From NCBI GenBank assembly GCA_030248215.1, contig JASANG010002960.1, positions 1-64,000 on the forward strand: DNA of 64,000 bases, given 5' to 3'. Below, piece by piece: positions 20,901 to 29,700 of the stretch (its first letter is position 1; each line of letters begins with the position of its first letter). Made by a program: the position numbers and the translations under genes. The notes below the pieces were generated by a model. That model worked only from the letters and a program-made list of their open reading frames with translations. It did no database searches and was not told where the DNA came from. This DNA comes from Enoplolaimus lenunculus. Taxonomy: Eukaryota; Nematoda; Enoplea; Enoplida; Thoracostomopsidae.

Positions 20901-23833
20901 GTGCAGAGTGTGTAATGTTAACACATTACATACTTGTGCACATATACCACCAGATGAAATTAGGATATCGGCCGCGTGGTGTAATGAGTAGCGCGCTTGA
21001 CTCGCGAGCGAGAGGTTCGAGGTTCGATTCCCGGCGTGGTCATATCTTTCGGGGAAAGGGGTCGTCTCGACCGTGCAGTTCTGACATGGGTAAACCTGCG
21101 GGTAAAAAAATATCTGCTTGGGTAACGCGCGGGTCGGGTAAAAATCCGTACCCACATCCCACTCTGCATGTGTCAATTTTGCGTTGAACAAATGTAACAG
21201 TAAGCGAGTTTGAAAACCTATTCGCTAAGTGATCATAGTTGCTATACACATTTGAGAATATGTGCTCAGAAGTTAAAAAGTTTACATATATCATTGGATA
21301 CAAAGCGATTGAAGGATGTTTTCATTGTGTTCCGATACACAATTCCTCGAGTTACATTTAATTACACTTCTGTGTCCTAGGCAAACGCCCAAAGCGCCAG
21401 TCACCAGAAAAGTTTTTGGTCCAATGTGCGCCCGTCAGCTTTTCCTTAACCAGATTTGGTAGTACAACAATAGCTTATTTCTTATTGTTTTGGGAATGTC
21501 TCGACCTGTTATTAAGTGCTTTAGAATTCAACAAATCACCACAGCCATCAACATCATCATCACAGAAAACGTGACATTTCCTCAAATCGCAGACTGCACG
21601 AAACATGTTGGCAAACAATTGCAGAAAAATACCGTGCGTGTCGTACTAAAGCAATTGAACAATGTGCTAATTTTGCAGTGTAAGTTTCCGATGCAAGCTT
21701 GAGCCAATATTCCAATATTACTTTTAAGGCCGTAACAGTAGATTAAGCGTATTCCTAAGCCTAAACCTAAGTGTTGCAAAAGCGTATTTCTAAGCCTGAG
21801 CCTAAGCCTAAGTAAACAATGTGTCTAGAATATAAGCCTACTCTTTAACAGACCCACCAGAAGCCGGGACGGCCTTAAAAGTAACATGGACCCAGGTTTG
21901 TAACCAGGTTTAGTTGAAGAAAAAGGTCAGATTTGGCCTTGTGAACATATGTATTTCTGTTTTTGTCAAAAATCCCTATTTTGACATCTTTCCTTGTATA
22001 CAATATCTTTAGGGGTTTAGCTTATGGTTTGCCAGTTTGAAGATTTGAAACATATTTATTGGTCACGAATTCAGTTTGTTAAACATTCGTGTAATGTACA
22101 GTGTGTATGTCATAACCATTACACCAATTCAGCCATATCGTCGCTAATGAGTAGCACAATTGACGCAAGAGCTTCACTGCAAATTCCAATGAGTTAATTA
22201 ATCAACTCAGACGGAAAGTTAATTATTCCTGAGTTTATAACAGTATACTTTAACTCACTTTGAGTTGAGTTGATTCTCACTCTGAGCTGAGTTTATTCCG
22301 GAAGAGTTGACTAATTAAATCGAAATGAGTTGAATCAACTCAGAATTATGAGATCTGATAGTGCTAACTCAAACTGAGCGATTCAACGCATTTTGAGTTA
22401 AAATCAACTCACTCGAGTTTACAGTGTGCCGTCGCGATAATGCGACTGGTTTAATCTACACTCTCACTGCCGTCAAGTGTATACTATGTGCCCGGCAACA
22501 GGGTGAGATGTGGGTAAGGATTTTTTACCCGACCCGCGCGTTATCCAGGCAAATAAACATTTTAACCGCGGATGTACCCACTCACGCTAAAAACATCTAC
22601 ACCCACGTTTTATCCATGCCAGAAGTTAAACCAGAATTTTAAAGATCGCTGGTCAATTTCAGTTTACTTAACTTTTGCCTTTAGCTCCAATCAGCTTTAC
22701 ATATGCAAGCTTACTAGAAACACAAAATTTCAAACCCAACTGCATGAAGCATAAAACTTTTTCTTTTTCAACGCTTACTGATAACCTTAGTAAATAGCCT
22801 TGTCAATTTTTTACCCACGTGATACAAATCTTTACCCACGGGTATACCCGCAACTGAAATTCTTTACCTGACCCGTGTTTTCCCGCGGGTACACGCGGAG
22901 TAAGCTATCACGTTCCCGTGCAAGCTGTCGTTTGCCCAAAAATCGTCGAATTATGCAAGTATTACATATTTTAGCTTCTCATGAGTACCCTAATGAGCGC
23001 CCTGATCAGTCAACATTTAAGTTTGAACTTTTAAAAATTTGATGTGTTCAAGTCTTAAAGACAATTTATATCATTCGAGGCAACCGAAGTTAACTTTAAT
23101 CGAGTTCAAATTTTCACAATAAACCCACGGGTTTGCCAGTTGCGGACCGAAATTTATTTGGCGTTCAATCAACCGTTTGGAACGAAGTTAAATCAGTTTT
23201 TAACACCTTAACTCCTGAATTAGTGGTTTCATTGCAAAAATTTTAAACACCGTTCATCTCAATGCAACAACCTGTTTCGAATGGTATATAAATTGGCTAA
23301 ATTTTTGATGGAAAAGTTTCGGTTCCAAGGGCTCTTAAGACCTCAACATAATTTTAAAATTTCATACTTTGAAAAACCACTAATATATGCAAGTTTACAA
23401 AATCGGCCAATAACAGGAGCGGAACAGTATTATATGCATATTCGCCAGCCTAAGCCTAAGCCTAAGCCTAAGTCTAAGCCTAAGCCTAAGCGTAAGAATG
23501 AGCATATTCCTAAGTCTAAGCCTAAACCTAAGCCTCAGGCAAGCAAAAAATTTACTCTAAAGCTTAAGCTTACACTATTGCAGTCCCATCAAAAAACGTT
23601 CCGCCCCTGATCTTTACATGGGCCACAAAATCAGACCGTTTTTCAGTAACCAAAAGCCGGTCACATGTATCAGAAAAGATAACTGGTTTAGGTGTATCGG
23701 TCGACAAGAACCAGAAAACAACGACCCACGACTAAAGAAATGGTATCAAACCGCCCGACAGTTGAAAAAACAACAACGGCGCCTGATGGCCGAAACTTTA
23801 GAGTCCTTAGCAAATTGTGCGGTAAACATTTGA
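14941..23833 (+). CDS. unknown secreted Cys-rich, His-rich protein, six exons
   Basis: Exons: 14941-15069, 17481-17561, 18748-18897, 20019-20141, 21525-21679 and 23647-23833. The first four introns are phase 0 and the fifth is phase 2; every junction keeps the frame (GT+T makes the Val codon at the last one). Donors include GTAAGT, GTGAGT and GTATGT; acceptors TTTACAG, ACTGCAG, GCTTTAG and TTTTCAG. Product about 274 aa. Residues 1-20 are a signal peptide (LLYASFILISAVVYS), followed at once by a His-rich stretch (HVHHKHKSHHHGHNNGH). A second one opens exon 5 (HHSHQHHHHRKRD), placing a basic RKR processing-like site after six His in seven residues. Thirteen Cys follow the signal peptide, spaced 7-15 residues apart in predicted helical segments (CWQTIAEKYRAC, CIRKDNWFRC). 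No family is recognised; metal binding and cleavage are inference. The end is uncertain: exon 6 may stop at 23831-23833 or splice at GTAAAC (23822) to 24936 and end after DEVNNS. Confidence 0.6.
15095..15470. mobile_element. family Y element split by family N
   Basis: A Y-type sequence (GTGTAGAAAAGAAAGTAGTC and GCACGCGTGGCG; ends CAAGAGTGGATGATG and ATGCACTCTTGG) is interrupted from 15292 by CCCTTTCTCAGATGAATATT preceded by TTAA (15288-15291), so N inserted into Y. The N copy is truncated near 15405. Intron 1 of the His-rich gene. Confidence 0.65.
15630..15838. mobile_element. family M1 MITE
   Basis: Starts CAATGCAAAAAATGGTGAGTC after TA (15628-15629) and closes with an inverted CCATTTTTTC end. 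Intron 1 of the His-rich gene. Confidence 0.8.
16236..16445. mobile_element. family T MITE
   Basis: Ends GGCCCATGTAAAGATCAGAG and TTTACATTGGCC; flanks cttattcc and tttatccc agree at 6 of 8 positions. TTAGGC arrays inside. Confidence 0.8.
16860..17285. mobile_element. family K GC-rich element with internal tandem repeats
   Basis: GC-rich block with tandem units of about 36 bp built on GACGGACGGCGCCGTACG and GGGTGACCCACG, ending CAAGTATAGCGCAACCCTTA, the inverted form of the 53985 end AGGGTTGCGCTATACT. The 104-codon - strand frame is a repeat translation. Confidence 0.65.
17578..17827. mobile_element. hAT-type MITE with 8-bp duplication
   Basis: Ends CAGAGGCGGATCCA and, on the other strand, CACCTGGCGGATCCA. 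Flanked by gttgcaaa (17570-17577) and cttgcaaa (17828-17835), an 8-bp target duplication with one mismatch. It sits 16 bp downstream of the exon 2 end of the His-rich gene. Confidence 0.85.
18100..18316. mobile_element. family P MITE
   Basis: Ends ATTCTTAAATGTATATTACACC and GTTCCTACAAACATTTGAGAA are inverted relatives matching the other P copies. Confidence 0.7.
18450..18655. mobile_element. family M1 MITE, TA on both sides
   Basis: CACTGCAAAAAGTGGTGAGTC to CGCCATTTTTTGCAATG with TA at 18448-18449 and 18656-18657. It lies about 90 bp upstream of exon 3 of the His-rich gene. Confidence 0.85.
19250..19530. mobile_element. family F3 MITE
   Basis: Inverted ends GCTATTCACACGTGCAAG and CTTGCAAGTGTGAATAGGGC, with repeated AACTTGCAGCTGCAA motifs. 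Other copies at 24098-24369 and 43920-44196. Confidence 0.8.
19702..19909. mobile_element. family T MITE
   Basis: GACCAATGTAAAGAACAGG to CTTTACATTTGTCC in inverted orientation, with CCTAAG repeats. Confidence 0.75.
20361..21272. mobile_element. family P element swollen by nested insertions
   Basis: The left P end (ATTCTTAAATATGTGTAGCAC) and right P end (GCTATACACATTTGAGAATA) are 900 bp apart. Between them lie G-type sequence (20500-20620 and 21100-21170) and an S2 SINE (20875-21100). Confidence 0.6.
20875..21100 (+). mobile_element. tRNA-Ala-like SINE (family S2)
   Basis: 20969-21042 can fold as a tRNA: 5' GGCCGCG pairs with CGTGGTC through seven acceptor-stem pairs, box A TGGTGTAATGAGTAG, box B GGTTCGATTCC, and an anticodon loop CTCGCGA reading CGC (Ala). 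The T stem is poorly paired and the flanks are repeated at 7560-7880, so this is a SINE head, not a working tRNA gene. Confidence 0.7.
21716..21893. mobile_element. family T variant (TTACTTTTAAGG ends)
   Basis: Inverted ends TTACTTTTAAGGCCG and CGGCCTTAAAAGTAACATGG around CCTAAGCC repeats, with an internal GACCCACCAGAAGCC block shared with 51039-51230. Confidence 0.75.
22175..22426. mobile_element. family M2 MITE
   Basis: CACTGCAAATTCCAATGAG to CTCGAGTTTACAGTG; dense GAGTTGA and TCAACTC motifs. Intron 5 of the His-rich gene. Confidence 0.8.
22490..22915. repeat. family G repeats
   Basis: TTTTTACCCGACCCGCGCG, CCCACGGGTATACCCGC and TTTTCCCGCGGGTACACG lie in a broadly palindromic arrangement. 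Confidence 0.55.
23140..23246 (+). other. exon-like open segment with stop
   Basis: After the acceptor-like GGGTTTGCCAG there is a 34-codon open segment (ADRNLFGVQSTVWNEVKSVF and on) ending in TAA. It lies in intron 5 of the His-rich gene, but its phase (needs one preceding base) does not fit the exon 5 donor. It may be an alternative exon or a decayed exon. Confidence 0.25.
23405..23624. mobile_element. family T MITE, perfect 8-bp duplication
   Basis: Flanked by acaaaatc on both sides (23397-23404 and 23625-23632). Ends GGCCAATAACAGGAGCGGAAC and CTTTACATGGGCC. Its right end lies 22 bp upstream of exon 6 of the His-rich gene, so the duplicated target is close to that exon's acceptor. Confidence 0.9.
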
Positions 23834-24097
23834 CTCATAAACAATATAACTGACATTTTTTACCATTAATATTCCGCACGATGTTTGCTTCAACTCTGTT
23901 ACCGTATGATACGATTTTGCCTTGTAATCAGAGACTGTCTGATGGTAATCGCTTCCCATTTAACCACTTGACTTTAAACGTTTGAGCCCACGAAGGTTTT
24001 CATGTTTTCTTGAAATGTTGCGCTGCATATACGCGTAATTATGGTTGAACCCGAACCTTATTACCACAATAGTACTACCATTACTGTGAATAATAAA

Positions 24098-24369
24098 GCC
24101 CTATTCACAGGTTGCAAGTTTTTGCTACGAGAACTTGTAGCTGCAACTTGCACTCGCAAGTTTTGTCCAAAACACCTGGTTCGAAAAACTTACAGCTTCA
24201 AATAATTCATTGAAAAACATAGCCATGAATTCAGTTCACATGTTGATTAGCCATGCAAGTTCACTGAATTTGTTGCAGCAGCTGTCTCAATGGTTGGTGA
24301 AAACGTGCAAAGTCTGCGCGCAATTAGCAGCTGCAAGTTCTCACAGCAAAAACTTGCACAATTAGTCTA
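24098..24369. mobile_element. family F3 MITE
   Basis: CCCTATTCACAGGTTGCAAG to AAAAACTTGCACAATTAGTC with AACTTGTAGCTGCAACTTGC inside. Confidence 0.75.
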
Positions 24370-24397
24370 TAAGATCTGAAATTTAACCTTCATACTG

Positions 24398-24757
24398 TAT
24401 TGGCCCGAATAAGAGGGGGAGTTAATAAGAGATGGGGTCCCCATTTTGATTCCCGATCAATAGGAGTTCGTATCTCTAATAAGAGTGCGTAATCGGATAC
24501 AGTCCCTAAACCCTAATTAGAGTCCATAAATGACAACTGTCCCAAATTGTAGCACATAAACGACTCCAGGACCAAGTAAAGTTGAGTTCGAAACTTAAAG
24601 CGTATTTAAGTTTTGAAAATAACATTTCAAAGTATAACTTTGCATTATCGCTGAAGCTTTTGATGCAAGGCAAAAAACGTTTAATTCAACGGATAGTTGC
24701 AATAGCCAAATAAATATCAGCCCCCCTTCTCTTATTCGGGTCACTACGGTATGCTTA
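24398..24757. mobile_element. family X element
   Basis: TTGGCCCGAATAAGAGGGGG to CTTATTCGGGTCACTACGG, inverted ends, with the same core as 4063-4512. Confidence 0.75.
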
Positions 24758-24935
24758 AACTAAAATATGGTAAAAATCCTGTTATTTGTGCCTAAACCCT
24801 TTTTTCACAACTTTTACCTTTTATTTGTACAAATGCGTTGAAATTTGAATTGAAATGCTTTGATACCATGCTTGTTAACAGACTGACATAAACGACTGAA
24901 AAGTTTTGAGATGAAACGTTCAATTATTATTTCAG

Positions 24936-24987
24936 GATGAAGTTAACAACAGTTGATAGAAATGCCATACTTTGTGTTCTTCAAAGG
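24936..24987 (+). other. possible terminal exon of the His-rich gene
   Basis: The acceptor ATTATTTCAG is followed in phase 0 by DEVNNS and a TGA at 24954-24956. Another frame stays open to a GTAAAT donor at 24988. If exon 6 of the His-rich gene is spliced at 23822, this segment would supply its last six residues. Confidence 0.3.
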
Positions 24988-25119
24988 TAAATGCAGAAAA
25001 CACTAGATTCGTCCAATTTGAGCGGATCAAAGAAAAAAAGTCGTTAATATTGAACATACGTATAAAAAACCATTAATTGTGCTGTTGTAATTTGAACAAA
25101 TGCTTATGTAACAAAACTG

Positions 25120-25570
25120 GGCCAATGTATAGAACAGCGGTGGAACTGTACTATAAGCATATTCCTGTGATTATAATGAACAATGAAATGTCTCATTTTA
25201 AAACGATGTTTATTGAAATTTAAATTAAATTTCAATCGGAGACTCAGTTGTATCAAGAGTGGATCATGACATGAGTATGCAACTCTTGCGCTCCCGCTTG
25301 GTACTAAATTTACCACCGGGCGTTGCGTTTTTGGCCGACCTCCCCGTTGTCTAGAAAGCGGGTCGATGTCACATGCAATAACTCTAATTTAAACTAAAAA
25401 GGGAGCATGTTTGACGCCGCATACATAAAGTGTCATGGTTCGCACAGATTGCCTCCCTTGAATAAAAGGGACGACGGCCAAAAACGCAACGCGTGCAAGG
25501 TACATTCTTTTCTGCACAGAATGTGCCCAGTTGCACACTCTTGTTAAATAGCAATTATCCACTCTTGGTT
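25120..25570. mobile_element. family T fragment followed by family Y element
   Basis: 25120-25166 is a T end (GGGCCAATGTATAGAACAG). 25240-25570 is a Y copy with inverted ends CAAGAGTGGATCATGAC and ATTATCCACTCTTGG. Confidence 0.6.
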
Positions 25571-25754
25571 GTTTGAAAAAATAGTGACGGGGTCCTACAA
25601 TAAGACTAGCACAATTTTAGCACTAAATCTTAACATAAAATGTCGCTTTTATTGTACCGCAAGTAAAATTTAAGTGTAAAAACGCCATGCGTAACATATC
25701 TAAACACAACCTGTATAAATAGCAGAAATATGAAACGTTGTGATTTAGTGATAG

Positions 25755-26010
25755 GGAAATACTGCAGGGTGCAACCGGAGGTGAAAATATCGGAGCCGGA
25801 CTCGTAGGTCAACAAAACTTGCCGGAGCCGGTGCCGGATGTGAGGCGAAATTAGGTAGTAAAAATGATGGTTAACTAGTTAACTTTAGCCAATATCTGTA
25901 ATATGACTACAAAATTGCCGGAACCTCCGGCAAAAATTCTACGCCGAAGCCGGAGGCCAATTTTCTGCCGGAGCCTGAGCCGGAAGCAGACCTCCGGTTG
26001 TACCCTGGGA
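25755..26010. mobile_element. family E2 element
   Basis: Opens GGGTGCAACCGGAGGTGAAA and closes CCTCCGGTTGTACCCTGG in inverted orientation; rich in CCGGAGCCGG. The 90-codon + strand frame across it is a repeat translation. Confidence 0.7.
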
Positions 26011-26425
26011 AATAGTCATTTTTATACGAAAAATTGTGGTGGGAATGGATCGCGTTCCTCGTTCCCATTCTGGATTCGCCAAACCACAGCTTTACCTAAT
26101 ATTACTTTGACACAACTGTACAAGCAAATGTTCTACGAACATAACAGCATTTGTTGTGCTTACTGGCTTGAATAAATTTACAAAAATGTTGCAGTTTATC
26201 TACAGTGGCATTTTAATTATTTCCGGTTACCCTTTGAACTATTTTACAATCACCAGTGTTTACAAAATTCAGTCAACTGCAGAAGTCGGCTAGCACTCAT
26301 AGAAAAAATTTTACCCCTTTTTCCCTTAGAAAACTTTCAGTCTGCCTTATAAACCTCATTCGCAAACTTTGTATTGTCCTGTAACCTTTCTAGCCCAGCC
26401 TTTCAGTAGCAAGATGAGCTGGCTA

Positions 26426-26677
26426 CACTGTAAATTCCAATGAGTTGCATAATCAACTAAGCTAGAAAATTAGTTATTTCTGAGTTAATAACAATATTCA
26501 TTAACTCACTCTGAGTTGAGTAGATTTTCAGTCTCATATGACTTGATTCTGGTTGAGTCGATCAGTTAACTCAGATTGCGTTGTATCAGCTCACAATTCT
26601 GAGTTCTGATAGCCCTAACTCAGACTGAGTGATTCAATTCATTTTGAGTTAAAATCAAGTCACTGGAATTTACAGTG
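26426..26677. mobile_element. family M2 MITE, TA on both sides
   Basis: CACTGTAAATTCCAATGAG to GGAATTTACAGTG with TA at 26424-26425 and 26678-26679. It ends 24 bp from the DB-like exon, inside its next intron. Confidence 0.85.
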
Positions 26678-26700
26678 TACGATCCTTGCTAATTACCTAC

Positions 26701-29700
26701 CCGTTTCGGCTTCGTGAGAAAAATCGTGAACTTCCATCAATACAGCTACGTATTCCTTCTCGAAGAGTGTCATCTCTGACGCATTTAGTTGCAAGCTGTA
26801 AACTGTAATATCCACGACAAATATTTTTACACACCGTCGCACGTTCATATTCGCAACATTTCGACAGATCTCGGCCTGCGAGCATGCAAACTACGTATTT
26901 TTCGGCATCCGCTTCAACGCAATGTCCGTTGATTCGGTATTTGGCAATCTAAAACAACCCGTCAGATTTCAGTATCTCACTACAATACGACGCCTAACAA
27001 CTAGTCGTAGAAAACGATAATCCGAAATCTAGTTTTATCACGATTAGGTTTATGCCCAGGCTTGGGATTATACAAAGGATTCGGCTTTCGCTTAAACGTA
27101 CTGTAGGGGCCCGAATAAGAGAGGGCAATAACTAATACGAGAAGGGGTCCCCATATTGAGTCCTATCCAATAGCTGTTCATATTTCTATTAATCTAAGCG
27201 TAGCAAAATTTTTGACCTCCGGCTCCGGTCTATTTTTTTACTCCGGTTGCCAAGGGCGGAGTCATGACCTAGCCAGGCTGTGAAGCCGGTTTGGCTCGCA
27301 TTCTCAAGAAAGATTGACGGAAAATATGGATGAAAAATGATTGTTTTACCATTCAAAATTTTCACTTTTGTAACGTTCGTCATGGACTCTTTGACGGCAT
27401 GGGACTGTGAGGCCGCGGTCTCGTTGGCCTTCATTATAATTCGCCCATGCCGATTGCATCCTTTAAGGCTTTAGCTTTACACAAAGGTTTTCATTCAAAT
27501 TAATTTGAGAAATTAAGACTAAATTCGTGTATTTTTTCCTTGTTAGCTTGGATTTATTTGTAGAGCACTTGACCTGTATTGTAGAACGCTAAAGTATATA
27601 CGTGAAGCTTTATAAGCAGAAAATATATGTAACAGTCAGGGTTCAACCGGAGGTCTGGCTACGGGGCTCCGGCCGTGGCACAAAAACCCACATCCGGTTT
27701 TTGCTCAGGTAGAATTTTTGCCGGAGGTTACGGCAATAAAAATTTGCATAATTTGGAAAAAATCTGTTTGACGCGTTTCGTTAACTTTTGTGGCACACTG
27801 TTGAAGAAAGAATTATCAAGATTTTATAAAAAATAACCGGAAAACCAAACGATTTAACAACAGATTACAGATATCTGTTAAAATTAACAAAAAAAAGAAT
27901 TTTAACTATACTTAATTTCGCTTCACCTCTGGCTTCACCTCCGGTTCCGGCTCCGGCAGGTTTTGTTGACGTCCGGCTCCGGCTCCGGTAATTTTTACCT
28001 CCGGTTGCACCCTCTGTAACACATATTGATTAGTACAATAAGGGTGGAGCTATACTTTTGATGACGTCAGGCGCCATTCGTCATCGTCTGACGTCATAAC
28101 GCAACGCACGTGTATTGCCTGCTGGCAGCCATCTTAGTGCCTGTATTTTCGAATGCGTATAGCACCTATTACGAGAAAGCGATTGGTGATCAACCTTTCA
28201 AATGTTATCATTTACAGATCTATTACACTTTTTGTAATGGTTATTTATTTTGGCTTGAATCATATAGTTGGGCGTTTTAGTTACTCTACGTACAGTTCTA
28301 TTTAGAGTTGTGTCTTGAATTATAAGAAAAGATATTTTTTATATATATAATTAATTTTTTATGTGTATATAGCGTACGTTTATTCTTGGAGTCGGAGTAA
28401 TAATTTGAATTTTAAATTTAAATAATTTTAGAATTGTTAATATTTAAAAAAATTTGGTTTATGAGTTAATAAAAATTCAAAGATTTATATTTATTTATAA
28501 GGAAATATCGTTTCGAAATTTTTGAGTAATATAATATTCGATCTTGAGGAGGAAAAAATTACAGAAGAGGGTCCGTAAAATAATAATTATATTTTAAATA
28601 CGTTGAGATTCTAGTAAAGAAGAATAGAAAAAATTTATAATATTTTAAGAGGTTTGAGAGATGTGACAAAATATTTAAAAAAGAATTTTAGAAGTTAAAT
28701 TTAGAGTATTATTTATAAGATATTCGGTTTTGACTTTCTGGATTGGCTTGAGTACTTTGAACGGGTTGCAGATGCAAATAAATGGAGTAGTGATGTTAAG
28801 CGTAATGTGCTCATAGCGCGTCTAGGTAGAATAATTGGCTTGTTCTATGAAATGCTAGACCTTAGGCAAACAACATCGTTTAATCATTTGAAGAATGCCT
28901 TAGCGCAGCTCGTTACAACAGTGTATGATGGGTCGGACCAGTTCAAAGTACTCAAGTTAGGTCAACAAGAGAATGAAGCGCCCATTCATTATGTAGCACG
29001 ATTGCTCAATGCATTAAAAAACCAGAATGTGTTTACTAATGAGGGGATTGAAATGTTGTTGATATCGTATTTCGTAGATGGCCTTAGACCCGAATATCGG
29101 TTAAAATTACGTAAGAATTACTCGTGCGCTGTTGAGCTCATAGAAGCGGCGAAATGTGCAAGTCGGTCAACGGTTCTTGACCATATGGAAACTGTAACCG
29201 ACTATACTCAACCTTGCACAGCTAAGAAGACGAATAAACAAAATAACGGACTACTTTACGAAACCGAAACAGCCATAGCCAAAGTAAATATCGATCCTAC
29301 AGAGATCCACCCTGCATACTCAGACCAAATCACAAAAACCAATAGCAATCACCCTAAACACAAACGTTCAGTAGCTTCTCAAACGACACAAGGATTAGCT
29401 ATACATCCTACAAATAGCCGAACCTTCTTACAGGCAAGACGTTACGCGACGCGTGTTTGCTACTCGTGTGGGAAGAAGGGACATTATACAAAACACTGTC
29501 TTAGTAATGCATTATTCACATATAACCGCAGGCCTGCGGAAAGCACTAGTAAATCGCCATTAGCAAATAGTTTCGGCACCAAACGACATAAATTAAAGTC
29601 CCATGAAAACACTGTTTGGCATTGCATGAACACTAAAAACAGGCCTTACGTTCACAACAATTATCGTACTTACAATAAATATATTACTAATCGGAACAAT

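Noticed and set aside
20969-21042. A tRNA-Ala(CGC) gene on the + strand
   Set aside because: The acceptor stem and boxes are good, but the T stem is poorly paired and the flanking sequence is repeated at 7560-7880, so it is a SINE head.
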